Source of the DNA: Ga0077555 sp050187415
Lineage (GTDB): Bacteria; Pseudomonadota; Alphaproteobacteria; Rhizobiales; Hyphomicrobiaceae
Direction of reading: 5' to 3'
Length of the DNA stretch: 64,000 nt
NCBI GenBank assembly: GCA_050187415.1
Contig: JBFWXN010000002.1
Location: 1-64,000 of the forward strand
Shown one piece after another: positions 49,195-58,268 of the stretch; positions within the stretch are counted from its first letter, which is position 1, and the number at the start of each line of letters is the position of its first letter. A program made the translations under genes and the position numbers. The notes beneath the pieces are model-generated. The model was not told the origin of the DNA, did no database searches, and saw nothing but the letters and a program-made list of their open reading frames with translations.

Positions 49195-50151
49195 TCACTC
49201 CGCTGCGGCAGCCTTTTTCGGCGGCTTCGGCCAACGACGGGCCACCTCCGGCAGAACCTCCTCCACCAGACGCCGAGTCTGGGTGAAGATGGCCTCGTCG
49301 TCGCGGCCGACAGGACGCAGGACGAACTTCTCGACCCCGTTCTCCACGTACTCGCCGATCCTCTGCACCACGTCGGCCGCCTCGCCCACGGCGAAATAAC
49401 CGGACGGATCACGCTTGGTTCGCTTCTGGTAGGCCTCACGCGCCCGATCGAGCACGGGGTCGCCTTCGCGACCGAAATAGAACGGGAACCCTGCCCCGTA
49501 GTGATCGTCGTCGATCGAGCGCCCGTGGCGCGCGGCCGCCGTCTTGATGGCACGTACGACCTCGCCCGCCTGCAACGGCGTCTCGGGGCCCGCCTGCCAA
49601 CCCGTCCCGATCCGTCCCGTCCGCTCGATGGCCGCTTCCGAGTTGCCGCCGATCCAAAGCGGAATGTCCGGCTGCACCGGTCGCGGCGAAATCGAGGCGC
49701 CCTTCAGCTTGTAATAGCGCCCGTCGAAGTCGACACTCGGCTCATTCCACAGCCGCTTGATGATCTCCAACCCCTCGTCGGTCTTTGCCCCGCGTCCCTT
49801 CGTGTCGATCGATAGCGCTTTCCATTCGGGCGCCGCTGGGCTGCCGACGCCGAAGGCTGGCAGAAGGCGCCCCTCGGACAGCATGTCGATCGTGGCGCAT
49901 TGCTTGGCGACCAGCACCGGATCACGCAGCGCAAGCGAGACCACGTTCATGCCGAACTTGAGCCGCTTCGTGCGACCGGCGACGGCGGCGATTGCCGTCA
50001 TGCACTCGAGGATCGGCTCGCGGCTGATGACCCTGTCTGTCTGCCAGAAGCTGTCGATGCCTCCCGCCTCGCAAAGATCCACCCAGCGCCAGTACGCGGA
50101 CGCCGACGAGAACGGAAACTCCATGAGGCCTATGCCGACGGCGACGGTCAT
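49195..50151 (-). CDS. LLM-class (luciferase-like) oxidoreductase
   Basis: This 318-residue TIM-barrel flavin or F420-type oxidoreductase has RLKFGMNVVSLALRDPVLVAKQ near 80 and the core ATIDMLSEGRLLPAFGVGS. IPLWIGGNSEAAIERTGRIGTGW near 180 is characteristic of the family. ATG 50151 is preceded by GGAGG. It uses FMN or F420; the substrate is unknown. It is divergent from an M20 amidohydrolase across 264 bp that I read as promoter region only. The C-terminal tail is Lys/Ala-rich. Confidence 0.85.
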   Translation of the reverse strand: MTVAVGIGLMEFPFSSASAYWRWVDLCEAGGIDSFWQTDRVISREPILECMTAIAAVAGRTKRLKFGMNVVSLALRDPVLVAKQCATIDMLSEGRLLPAFGVGSPAAPEWKALSIDTKGRGAKTDEGLEIIKRLWNEPSVDFDGRYYKLKGASISPRPVQPDIPLWIGGNSEAAIERTGRIGTGWQAGPETPLQAGEVVRAIKTAAARHGRSIDDDHYGAGFPFYFGREGDPVLDRAREAYQKRTKRDPSGYFAVGEAADVVQRIGEYVENGVEKFVLRPVGRDDEAIFTQTRRLVEEVLPEVARRWPKPPKKAAAAE

Positions 50152-50415
50152 TGCTGCCTCCGAATGTACGCACCGGCGCGCGGCCTTGCGTGGCCCGCGC
50201 GCTCGCCGGTGCATATTGCCAAGCCGAATCCTCCGCGCGCTGCCGCACCTGCCCGCGCTTCCGGCCGCACGATGGTCCAGCCGCGCAAGGCGTTCGTCAA
50301 GGGCGGCAGGTCGAAACGGAGCGACGCTGCACGCTTTTCGGCGTTGCATGACCCGCCTCACGTCGCGATTGTAGCAATCGAGAGACCCCCTGAAATTGCG
50401 CGAGCGAGGACCGCT

Positions 50416-51609
50416 ATGCCCGAGACCGACGCCAAAGCCACCATCGAGCGCATCCGCAGCTACCAGGAGGCACTGGTCGCCGTCCGCCGTGACATCCATG
50501 CCCACCCCGAGCTCGGCCTCGACACCCACCGCACCGCGGATATCGTCGCCGACATGCTGCAGTCGTGGGGCATCGAGGTGCACCGCATGGTCGATGGCGC
50601 CGGTGTCGTCGGGGTCCTGCGCAATGGCAACGGCCCGCGCGCGCTCGGCCTGCGCGCGGACATGGACGCTCTTCCCATTCTCGAGGCGACCGGCGCCGCC
50701 TACAAGAGCACCAGACCCGGAGTTCAGCACGCCTGCGGTCACGATGGACACACCACGATCCTGCTCGGTGCTGCGCGCTATCTTGCCGAAACGAAAGCCT
50801 TCAATGGCACCGTCAATTTCATCTTCCAGCCCGGCGAAGAGGGGGCCGGCGGCGCGCTCGCGATGCTGAACGAAGGTCTGCTCGAAAAATTCCCGGCAGA
50901 CGAGCTCTACGGCCTTCACAACAGCCCTGGCATGCCCGTCGGCCAGTTCGGCATCACGCCGGGCACCGGCATGGCGGGGGGCGCCTTCTTCGATATCACT
51001 GTCATCGGTCGCGGTGCGCATGGCGCGCGGCCGAGCGCCAGCATCGACCCGGTCATCGCGGCCAGCCAGATCGTGACCGCCCTGCAAACCGTGGTCGCCC
51101 GCAATGTACCGCCCGGCGATATGGGCGTGCTCAGTGTCACCAAAATCCAGGGCGGCGACGCCTATAACGTGATCCCGGAAAGAGCGAGTCTTGGCGGCAC
51201 CATTCGCGCCATGAAGCGCGAGACTCTTTCGCTCATCGAAGCTGGCATGCAGCGGGTTGCGGCGGGCGTCGCCGAAGGCCTCGGTGCGAAGGCCGAAATC
51301 GACTACCGCCTGATCTTCGCCCCGCTCGTCAATTCCCCCGAGGCCACCCAGGCGATCGGCGACGCCGCGGCAGAGATCGTCGGCGAGAGCAATATGGACC
51401 GCAACAAGCCGCCGGCCTCTGCCTCGGAGGACTTCGCGTTCATGCTCGAGAAGGTGCCGGGCGCCTACATCAACCTGGGCAACGGCGAGAAAAGCGCGCC
51501 CGTCCATAACGACCGTTATGACTTCAATGACGACGCAATCCCGTTCGGAGCCGCAATGTTCGCTCGCCTGGTCGAACAGCGGCTGGCACACGACCCCGGA
51601 TCCGTCTGA
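50416..51609 (+). CDS. M20 family amidohydrolase (hippurate hydrolase-like)
   Basis: This 397-residue dizinc enzyme has the metal ligands in RADMDALPI, HACGHDGHTTILLGAA and FIFQPGEEGAGGA. The late histidine lies in SASEDFAF...APVHNDRYDF. The dimerisation domain is inserted at about 185-300 (VIGRGAHGARPSASIDPV). Members remove N-acyl groups from amino acids, such as hippurate or N-acetyl and indole-acetyl conjugates. ATG 50416 starts MPETDAKATIERI, a normal family beginning; the longer upstream frame is not coding. Confidence 0.88.
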   Translation: MPETDAKATIERIRSYQEALVAVRRDIHAHPELGLDTHRTADIVADMLQSWGIEVHRMVDGAGVVGVLRNGNGPRALGLRADMDALPILEATGAAYKSTRPGVQHACGHDGHTTILLGAARYLAETKAFNGTVNFIFQPGEEGAGGALAMLNEGLLEKFPADELYGLHNSPGMPVGQFGITPGTGMAGGAFFDITVIGRGAHGARPSASIDPVIAASQIVTALQTVVARNVPPGDMGVLSVTKIQGGDAYNVIPERASLGGTIRAMKRETLSLIEAGMQRVAAGVAEGLGAKAEIDYRLIFAPLVNSPEATQAIGDAAAEIVGESNMDRNKPPASASEDFAFMLEKVPGAYINLGNGEKSAPVHNDRYDFNDDAIPFGAAMFARLVEQRLAHDPGSV

Positions 51610-51731
51610 TCCGCTTTCGGGTCGCCGCAGGAACCGGCGGACACTAAGACGACGGACTTGTGGTTCCGCCGCGCAGCGATGCCAGGCTGCGAGGTGGACC
51701 GTTTTCCTGCGACGTGACGGGCGCCAAAGCC

Positions 51732-52457
51732 ATGCCTTCCGGACTCCTGCCGACCATTGCCGACCGCATCGCCGATCTCGATTGGGCCTCGATTGCGGGC
51801 GATCTCGACTCGCGCGGTGCCGCAACCACGGGCGCCCTACTGTCTGCCGCTGAATGCGAGGCTCTCGCGACACTTTACGACTCGGATGAGCCGTTCCGCT
51901 CACGTGTCGTCATGGCCAGGCATGGCTTTGGATCAGGCGAGTACAAATACCTCGCCTACCCGCTGCCGCGCCTCGTCGGCGAGCTGCGCGCAGCACTTTA
52001 CCCTCGTCTCGCCCCGATCGCATCGTCATGGATGGAGCGGATGCGCTTCGAGACCCGGTTCCCGGACACCCATCCGATCTTCCTCGAGCGATGTCACGCT
52101 GCCGGCCAGATGCGTCCCACGCCGCTGCTGCTCCGTTATGAGGCTGGCGATTACAACTGCCTGCACCAGGACCTGTACGGCCCGACCGTCTTCCCGATCC
52201 AGGTGGCGATCCTCTTGTCCGATCCTGGCAGAGAGTTCACCGGCGGCGAGTTCGTCCTGGTCGAGCAGCGCCCTCGCATGCAGTCGCGAGCGGACGTCGT
52301 CGCACTGGCCCAGGGCGAAGGTGTGATCTTCGCGGTCAACGAGCGGCCGGTGTCGGGCAGTCGCGGCGACTATCGCGTCAAGATGCGCCACGGCGTCAGC
52401 CGGGTCGTCTCGGGCCGCCGCCACACGCTGGGTGTAATCTTTCACGATGCGGTCTGA
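51732..52457 (+). CDS. 2-oxoglutarate/Fe(II)-dependent oxygenase
   Basis: This 241-residue protein has the double-stranded beta-helix iron site. The first His and Asp lie in YNCLHQDLYGPTVFP (H-x-D). The distal His and 2OG-binding Arg are in RHGVSRVVSGRRHTLGVIFHDA. The segment LLSDPGREFTGGEFVLVEQRP fits prolyl-hydroxylase-like members. ATG 51732 begins MPSGLLPTIADRIADLDWAS, the usual start; the longer frame from 51660 is less likely. The substrate is unknown. It follows the M20 gene by 122 bp. Confidence 0.82.
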   Translation: MPSGLLPTIADRIADLDWASIAGDLDSRGAATTGALLSAAECEALATLYDSDEPFRSRVVMARHGFGSGEYKYLAYPLPRLVGELRAALYPRLAPIASSWMERMRFETRFPDTHPIFLERCHAAGQMRPTPLLLRYEAGDYNCLHQDLYGPTVFPIQVAILLSDPGREFTGGEFVLVEQRPRMQSRADVVALAQGEGVIFAVNERPVSGSRGDYRVKMRHGVSRVVSGRRHTLGVIFHDAV

Positions 52458-52615
52458 GCCAGGGACCACGTCGCCGCACAGCCGAACGGCTGGGCCATCA
52501 CCCACGACAGGCTTGTGGAGACTAACGGCTTGTCTGGACATATGTAAAACCCTTGCTATTTTCCACCCAAGTTCAATCGCCGATCTGTGCGGCGAACAAT
52601 CTTGGGAGGAACTGA

Positions 52616-53884
52616 ATGACCATCCGCAACCGACCGGGCGTCGGGCGTCGCAGCGTGCTCAAGGGCGCAGGTGCAGCCGCTGCCACGGCTGTCGCAGGGT
52701 TCCCTTTCGTGTCTCGTGCCCAGAACAAGCCCATCAAGATGGGCATGGTCACCATTCAATCCGGCCGCTTCGCCGTAATCGGATCCGCGTCCTCGAAGGG
52801 CGCGCTGATGCAGATCGATAAATTCAATGCAGCTGGCGGACTGAATGGTCGCAAGATTGAACTCATCATCCGCGACTCCAAGGGAAAGCCCGAAGAAGCG
52901 ACGCGCATCGCTCGGGAATTCATCAACAGCGAAGGTTGCGAAGTCCTCTTCGACTCCGACAGCTCCGCAGCGGCATTCGCTCTCCAGGAGGTCGCCAGGG
53001 AGACGGGCGTTCTCACCGTTCACATGAACTCCGAGACGTCGTCGCTGACGGCCGACCCAAAGCTTCACGTTCCGACGGCATTCCGGACCGGAAGGCAAGG
53101 CATTCACGATTCCATCGCCGGCGGATCTTACGCGGGTGAGGTCGCCAAGCAGAAGAAGTTGAACAAGTGGATGGGCTGCTCGCCCGACTACGCGTATGGC
53201 CGCGACAGCAACCAGCTCTTCTTCAAGTACCTGAAGCGCGCCTATAAGGACGCCGAAGTGGTCGGCGAGAGCTGGCCGAAGCTCGCGCAACCCGACTATA
53301 CGGAACAGCTCACAAAAATCCTGCAAGCCAAACCGCAGGCCCTCTACTCCTGTCTTTGGGGTGGTGACCTGACCGCTTTCATCGACCAGTCGAGCATCTA
53401 CAATCTGTTCGCCCAGATGGACGTGTTCGCCATCAACGTTGCCGACTACGCGATCCTGACCGCGATCAAGAACCTGCCGAAAGGCATCCACTCGGGCAGC
53501 CGCTACTTGGCGAGCTTCCCCAATACCAAGGAGAACGCCGACTGGGCGGCTGCGTATCGCAAGAAGTACAATAACGAGTTCCCCCTCAACTGGTCCTGGG
53601 AGAACGACGCCGGCGCTCAGTTCGTCCTCGAGGCGATCACCAAGACGAAAAGCCTCGATTCGAAGAAACTCGCCGAAGCCATGTCGGGTATGACCATCGA
53701 CAGTCCGTTCGGCGTCGGTGGCAAGCTCACCATGCGGGCCGGCGACAATACGATGATCAACTATGCTACCGGCTGGGGCCAGACCATCCAGAAGGACCCC
53801 TATGTGCCCGAGGTGAAGTCGACCGACTGGAAGACCATCCTCGAGCTCGAGACCGAGTGGAAGAAAGAGATGAAGTACATCTGA
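52616..53884 (+). CDS. Liv-type ABC transporter substrate-binding protein
   Basis: This 422-residue periplasmic binding protein has a twin-arginine export signal (GRRSVLKGAGAAAATAVAGF, cut near SRAQ). The type I fold begins with IKMGMVTIQSGRFAVIGSAS and continues through NAAGGLNGRKIELIIRDSKG. This family binds branched-chain amino acids, amides, urea or aromatic acids; the sequence does not settle the ligand. GGGAGG precedes the ATG. A terminator follows (53907-53936), then livHMGF. Such a terminator usually lets the binding protein be made in excess over the membrane parts. Confidence 0.9.
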   Translation: MTIRNRPGVGRRSVLKGAGAAAATAVAGFPFVSRAQNKPIKMGMVTIQSGRFAVIGSASSKGALMQIDKFNAAGGLNGRKIELIIRDSKGKPEEATRIAREFINSEGCEVLFDSDSSAAAFALQEVARETGVLTVHMNSETSSLTADPKLHVPTAFRTGRQGIHDSIAGGSYAGEVAKQKKLNKWMGCSPDYAYGRDSNQLFFKYLKRAYKDAEVVGESWPKLAQPDYTEQLTKILQAKPQALYSCLWGGDLTAFIDQSSIYNLFAQMDVFAINVADYAILTAIKNLPKGIHSGSRYLASFPNTKENADWAAAYRKKYNNEFPLNWSWENDAGAQFVLEAITKTKSLDSKKLAEAMSGMTIDSPFGVGGKLTMRAGDNTMINYATGWGQTIQKDPYVPEVKSTDWKTILELETEWKKEMKYI

Positions 53885-53906
53885 GCGTCGCCACAGACGC
53901 CATGAG

Positions 53907-53936
53907 ACGGGCGGCGCATCGCACCGCCCGTTTTAT
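53907..53936 (+). terminator. Rho-independent (partial) terminator after the binding protein
   Basis: ACGGGCGG and CCGCCCGT form an 8-bp stem with a 9-nt loop, followed by TTTTAT. It lies 23 bp after the binding-protein stop and 32 bp before livH. Confidence 0.8.
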
Positions 53937-53967
53937 CTATCACCCCTCGATCTTGGCTAGGTGACCT

Positions 53968-54870
53968 TTGGATCTAAGTGCTCTCGGCAATTGCGTGATC
54001 TCGGCATCGTGCGTGATCACGCAAACGACTAGCGGTCTCATCATCGGGCTGCTGCTCTTTATGGTGGCGGCAGGCGTGTCGCTGATCTTTGGGGTATTGA
54101 AAGTCGTCAACTTCGCGCACGGCTCGTTCTACATGCTCGGCGCCTACTTCGCCTACACTGCCTACCAGGTGACAGGCAGTTATGCGGTCGCGGTCTTCGC
54201 AGGCGGCATCGGCGTCGCGATCTTCGGCTTGTTTTTCGAGCGCCTGCTCATCGCCAGGGTCTACGGCTCGCCGGTTTTGATGCAGATCCTGGTTTGCTAC
54301 GCCGTTATCCTGATCCTCGATGATATCGTGAAGCTCGTCTGGGGAGCCGACTTCCTCTCCTTCGGCATGCCGCCCGCATTCCAAACCCTGCCGATACTCT
54401 TCGCCGGCGGCGTCATCCCGGTCTTCTACCTGTTCCTCATCATCGTCACGCTCCTCATCGCAGCGCTGCTCGGCTTGCTGATAACCAAGACGCGCTATGG
54501 CAAGATCATCCGCGCGGCGGCCGTCAATCCGACCATGGTTTCGGCTCTCGGGATCAATACCGGCGTCGTCTACGCCAGCGTATTCGTCCTCGGCGGACTG
54601 CTCGCGGGCCTCGCCGGAGGACTGGCCGCCCCCGTTCGCTCGCTGACCGCAGGCATGGGTCTCTCGGTCGTGATCGAAAGCTTCATCGTCACCGTGATCG
54701 GCGGCATGGGCTCCGTCGCCGGCGCCCTCGTCGGCTCGCTCCTGATCGGCCTGGTCCGCAGCTTCGGCAGCATCGGCTTTCCGCTGTTCACCGAGGGTCT
54801 GATGTTTCTGATGATGGTCGTGGTGCTTGTTCTCAAGCCCAGCGGCCTCTTCGGCAAGGAGGGGCGCTGA
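53968..54870 (+). CDS. livH: Liv-type ABC transporter permease LivH
   Basis: This 300-residue inner-membrane permease has about eight helices, VSLIFGVLKVVNFAHGSFYM near the N-terminus, and the coupling-helix segment RYGKIIRAAAVNPTMVSALGIN typical of LivH. The ending IGFPLFTEGLMF...LVLKPSGLFGKEGR is also characteristic. No ATG or GTG lies at a suitable place, and TTG 53968 is preceded by AGGTG. The unusual start may lower expression relative to the binding protein. livM starts 1 nt after its stop. Confidence 0.9.
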   Translation: MDLSALGNCVISASCVITQTTSGLIIGLLLFMVAAGVSLIFGVLKVVNFAHGSFYMLGAYFAYTAYQVTGSYAVAVFAGGIGVAIFGLFFERLLIARVYGSPVLMQILVCYAVILILDDIVKLVWGADFLSFGMPPAFQTLPILFAGGVIPVFYLFLIIVTLLIAALLGLLITKTRYGKIIRAAAVNPTMVSALGINTGVVYASVFVLGGLLAGLAGGLAAPVRSLTAGMGLSVVIESFIVTVIGGMGSVAGALVGSLLIGLVRSFGSIGFPLFTEGLMFLMMVVVLVLKPSGLFGKEGR

Positions 54871-54871
54871 C

Positions 54872-55894
54872 ATGTTGACCCGCTCGTCCCTCGCCCGCGA
54901 CTGCCTGATCGCGATCGCAGCCTTCCTCGTGCTTGCTGCGCTGCCTTACATCTTTCCTTCGCGGGGCTTTACGGACTTCGTAGTCCGTCTCGCCGCATTC
55001 GGCATCTTCGCGACGTCACTCAATCTGCTTGTTGGCTATTCCGGCATGGAAAGCTTCGGGCATGGCCTCTACTTCGGCCTCGGGTGCTACAGCTTCGCCC
55101 TGATCATGCAGAATTTCGCCGTTGCCATTCCGGTGGCGTTCCTGCTGACCATCGCTCTTTCCGTGCTCGTGGCGGTGGTCGTCGGCGCGATCTGCGTCAA
55201 TCTGAGCGAGATCTACTTCGCCTTCCTGACCCTCGCGTTCCAGATGCTGCTGCATAGCCTGATCATCGCCTGGACGCCGATCACGGGCGGCGACCAGGGA
55301 TTGACGGGCGGCATACCCCGCCCGCCGTTTCTCGGCATGCGCCTCGATGACTATTACCATCTCTATCTGTTCGCCTCAGGGCTGCTTGTCGTGTGCCTCC
55401 TTGCCATGTACCACATCGTCCAGTCTCCGTTCGGCTACACGCTGCGGATGATCCGCGACAACGCCGCCCGCGCACCCTTCCTCGGCATCAGCGTTTTCCG
55501 CGTCCGCCTGATCGCTTACGTCATTGCCGGCGCCTTCGGTGCGATCGGCGGCATGATCATGAGCCTCTTCGTCTCCGGTGCATTCCCCGACTTCGCCTAT
55601 TGGACGGTCTCGGGCGAAGGCATCTTCATGATTATGCTCGGCGGCATCACCGTCTTCCTCGGGCCTCTGGTCGGCGCGACGATATTCCTCCTGCTGAACG
55701 ACCTGGTCACCAAGATGACGACGCACTACGGGATCGTGCTCGGCGCCGTGATCCTTCTGTTCGCTCTCGGCCTGCGAAAGGGTCTGCTGGACTTTATCGC
55801 CGACCACTGGCGTGGCCGCCAGCAGTCGGCACTGATCGCCGAAAGCCGGTCCGCATCGACCGTCGCGTCGAAACCCGTCACGGCCGGGGAGTAG
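54872..55894 (+). CDS. livM: Liv-type ABC transporter permease LivM
   Basis: This 340-residue permease has about nine helices. LNLLVGYSGMESFGHGLYFG is the family's N-terminal signature, and GYTLRMIRDNAARAPFLGIS is the cytoplasmic coupling loop. GAFGAIGGMIMSLFVSGAFPD and GLRKGLLDFIADHWRGR are also typical. ATG 54872 is preceded by AAGGAGG, which overlaps the end of livH. It pairs with LivH to form the channel. livG follows after 5 nt. Confidence 0.92.
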   Translation: MLTRSSLARDCLIAIAAFLVLAALPYIFPSRGFTDFVVRLAAFGIFATSLNLLVGYSGMESFGHGLYFGLGCYSFALIMQNFAVAIPVAFLLTIALSVLVAVVVGAICVNLSEIYFAFLTLAFQMLLHSLIIAWTPITGGDQGLTGGIPRPPFLGMRLDDYYHLYLFASGLLVVCLLAMYHIVQSPFGYTLRMIRDNAARAPFLGISVFRVRLIAYVIAGAFGAIGGMIMSLFVSGAFPDFAYWTVSGEGIFMIMLGGITVFLGPLVGATIFLLLNDLVTKMTTHYGIVLGAVILLFALGLRKGLLDFIADHWRGRQQSALIAESRSASTVASKPVTAGE

Positions 55895-55899
55895 AAGCC

Positions 55900-56655
55900 A
55901 TGCTGAAGATCGAAAACATCTCCAAGTCCTTCGGCGGCATTGCAGCGACCAACGACGTCTCGTTGCACTTTCCGAAGGGCTCGCTATCGGCAGTCATCGG
56001 CCCGAACGGAGCTGGCAAGACCACGTTCTTCAATCTGATAACGGGGGCTTTCAAGCCCGACGCCGGGCGAATTTTGCTCGACGGGCAGGATATTGTCGGC
56101 CTCTCGCCGCCCGAGATCGTCCGTCGCGGCATCGGGCGGGCGTTCCAGATCGCGCGCATCTTCCCGACGATGACCGTGCACGATGCCATCCTATGTGCCG
56201 TCCAGGCGCATACCGGACAGCACTTCGTCATGGCTCGCCGATTTCCACTTTCCGAGACGGAGGACCGGGCCGCCCACGTGATGGATCTCGTTGGCCTGAC
56301 GCCCAAGGCCGACAACCTCTCGCGAAACCTTTCGCACGGAGACCAGAAGCTGCTCGACATCGCCCTCGCATTGGTGCTCGAGCCGCGCGTCCTGCTGCTC
56401 GACGAGCCGACGGCCGGCATGGGACCTGAAGAGCGGTGGGCCATGATCGACACCGTGCACCGGATGTGGGAGCAGGAGCGCATGACGCTGATCTTCATCG
56501 AGCACGACATGTCGATCGTTTTCAAGATCGCGCAGCGGATCACCGTCCTCAGCTACGGCCGCGTGCTCGCCGAGGGCACGCCCGAGGAGATCCGCAGGCA
56601 TCCCGAAGTCATCAAGGCCTATCTGGGCGACGAGTTCGAGGCAGCGCACGCATGA
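55900..56655 (+). CDS. livG: Liv-type ABC transporter ATPase LivG
   Basis: This 251-residue ATPase has Walker A GPNGAGKTT, Walker B VLLLDEPTAGM, the H-loop in LIFIEHDMSIV, and the LivG-specific IGRAFQIARIFPTMTVHDAI. The ABC signature reads LSHGDQ instead of LSGGQ, a variation seen in LivG proteins. It energises transport with LivF. Its TGA overlaps the livF start by 4 nt. Confidence 0.92.
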   Translation: MLKIENISKSFGGIAATNDVSLHFPKGSLSAVIGPNGAGKTTFFNLITGAFKPDAGRILLDGQDIVGLSPPEIVRRGIGRAFQIARIFPTMTVHDAILCAVQAHTGQHFVMARRFPLSETEDRAAHVMDLVGLTPKADNLSRNLSHGDQKLLDIALALVLEPRVLLLDEPTAGMGPEERWAMIDTVHRMWEQERMTLIFIEHDMSIVFKIAQRITVLSYGRVLAEGTPEEIRRHPEVIKAYLGDEFEAAHA

Positions 56656-57377
56656 CGACCAAGGCCAGCCGTACTATCGTCGCTGCCGAAGGCATCGATG
56701 TCTTCTACGGGACCAGCCAGATCCTGTTCGATCTCTCGATTGTCGTCGAGGAAGGGCAGACAATGGCGCTTCTCGGTCGCAACGGCGCCGGAAAGTCGAC
56801 CACCATCAAGGCGCTGGCGGGCATCGCAGCGCCCCGTCGCGGCAAGGTGACGGTGCTCGGCACCGAGATGCAGCGGCGCAAACCATACCAGATCGCGCGC
56901 GCCGGGCTCGGCTACGTGCCCGAGGATCGTCAAATCTTTCCCGAGCATTCCGTCGAGGACAACCTGCTGATCGGTGCCAAGAAGGGCCCGGACGGCCAGG
57001 ACTATTGGACGGTCGAGCGCGTCTACGAAACGCTTCCCCTGCTGGCTCCGTTGAAAGAGCGCATGGGCGGACGCCTGTCCGGCGGCGAGCAGCAGATGCT
57101 CACCATCGGACGCACGCTGATGGGTAATCCAGTCTGTCTGCTGCTCGACGAGCCGAGCGAGGGCTTGGCGCCCGTCATCGTGCAACAGATCGGTGCGCTC
57201 CTGCGCAAGCTGCGCGAGATGGGCGTCACTGTGCTGTTGGCGGAGCAGAACATGCACTTCTGCCTCGGCATCGCGAGCCACGCGAGCGTCATCGACAAGG
57301 GCGAGATCGTGTATCGCGACACCATCGAGGGCTTGAAGGCCAACGAGGACGTAAAAGCACGCTACCTCGCGCTCTGA
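56652..57377 (+). CDS. livF: Liv-type ABC transporter ATPase LivF
   Basis: This 241-residue ATPase has Walker A GRNGAGKST, the signature LSGGEQQM, Walker B CLLLDEPSEGL and the H-loop replacement Q in LLAEQNMHF typical of LivF. The segment GLGYVPEDRQIFPEHSVEDN is diagnostic. It closes the five-gene transporter operon. A GC hairpin and a convergent coxM-like gene follow. Confidence 0.92.
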   Translation: MTTKASRTIVAAEGIDVFYGTSQILFDLSIVVEEGQTMALLGRNGAGKSTTIKALAGIAAPRRGKVTVLGTEMQRRKPYQIARAGLGYVPEDRQIFPEHSVEDNLLIGAKKGPDGQDYWTVERVYETLPLLAPLKERMGGRLSGGEQQMLTIGRTLMGNPVCLLLDEPSEGLAPVIVQQIGALLRKLREMGVTVLLAEQNMHFCLGIASHASVIDKGEIVYRDTIEGLKANEDVKARYLAL

Positions 57378-57412
57378 GGTGAGCGCGCCGGTGGCGTCGG
57401 CATTCTCTCAGG

Positions 57413-57434
57413 CACGGCGGCCCAAGCCGCCGTG
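57413..57434. terminator. Perfect hairpin between livF and coxM-like gene
   Basis: CACGGCGG and CCGCCGTG form a perfect 8-bp stem with loop CCCAAG between the convergent stops. It lacks a T-run on either strand, so it may be a bidirectional Rho-assisted terminator; this is a guess. Confidence 0.4.
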
Positions 57435-57467
57435 GCGCTCAGCAGGCCGCGAACCGAGAGATGATCC

Positions 57468-58268
57468 TCAGGCGATGGCCTTGGCCACCGCGCGTCGGGC
57501 GAGAACGCCGACCAGATGCGCGCGATAGTCGGCTCCGGCGTGAATGTCGGACATCATGTCGTCGGGCGGCACCCCCATGCCCGCGATTGCCTCGACGGTG
57601 AAGCTCGCGGCGAGGCGCGCCTCCATCTCCGGCACACGGAAGACGCCACCTTGTCCGGCTCCTGTCACGGCGACGCGCACACCGGCCGGCCCTCGGGAGA
57701 CCATCACCCCGACCAGACAATAGCGCGAAGCTGGATGCGGCATCTTTACATAACCAGCTTGTTCAGGAACGGGATAGACGATGCGCACGATCAATTCGCC
57801 ATCCTCCAGCGCGGTCGTAAAGAGGCCCTGGAAATAATCATCGGCCCCGATTTCGCGCCTGTCCGTCACCACACGCGCACCAAGCCCGAGAACAGCGGCG
57901 GGATAGTCGGCGGCCGGGTCGTTGTTGGCCAGCGACCCGCCCATGGTACCCCGATTGCGGACATGCGGATCGCCGATCCCCCCGGCGAGCTCCGCCAGCG
58001 CGGGAATGAGCCGCTTGACCTCGTCATTTGCCGCAACATCGGCATGACGCGTCATCGCACCGACGGTGATCGCGTTTTGGTTGGCCGTGATGCCCGAGAG
58101 ACCGTCGATACCAGCCAGGGAAACGAGATCGCTGGGCGCAGCAAGACGCTGCTTCAAGACCGGGATGAGCGTCTGTCCGCCCGCCAGAAACCGTGCCTCG
58201 TCGGCGCCCTGGAACGCGTCGGCGGCGTCCTCGAGACTTTGCGCTCGATGCAGCTTGAACGGGTTCAT
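57468..58268 (-). CDS. CoxM-like FAD subunit of a molybdenum hydroxylase
   Basis: This 266-residue protein belongs to the CO-dehydrogenase medium-subunit family. It has the FAD motifs EARFLAGGQTLIPVLKQRL and HVRNRGTMGGSLANNDPAAD. The C-terminal CODH flavoprotein domain contains RYCLVGVMVSRGP. It would take electrons from the [2Fe-2S] subunit and reduce an external acceptor. ATG 58268 overlaps the coxS-like gene by 4 nt. The molybdenum large subunit is missing on both sides: livF lies below and glpK above. Confidence 0.88.
   Translation of the reverse strand: MNPFKLHRAQSLEDAADAFQGADEARFLAGGQTLIPVLKQRLAAPSDLVSLAGIDGLSGITANQNAITVGAMTRHADVAANDEVKRLIPALAELAGGIGDPHVRNRGTMGGSLANNDPAADYPAAVLGLGARVVTDRREIGADDYFQGLFTTALEDGELIVRIVYPVPEQAGYVKMPHPASRYCLVGVMVSRGPAGVRVAVTGAGQGGVFRVPEMEARLAASFTVEAIAGMGVPPDDMMSDIHAGADYRAHLVGVLARRAVAKAIA

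Noticed and set aside
53974..54873. Long minus-strand open frame over livH
   Set aside because: It is a shadow of livH with biased Glu, Asp and Ala composition. The plus strand encodes a canonical permease.
57413..57434. Strong rho-independent terminator between livF and the coxM-like gene
   Set aside because: The stem is perfect but no T-run follows on either strand, so it is listed only with low confidence.
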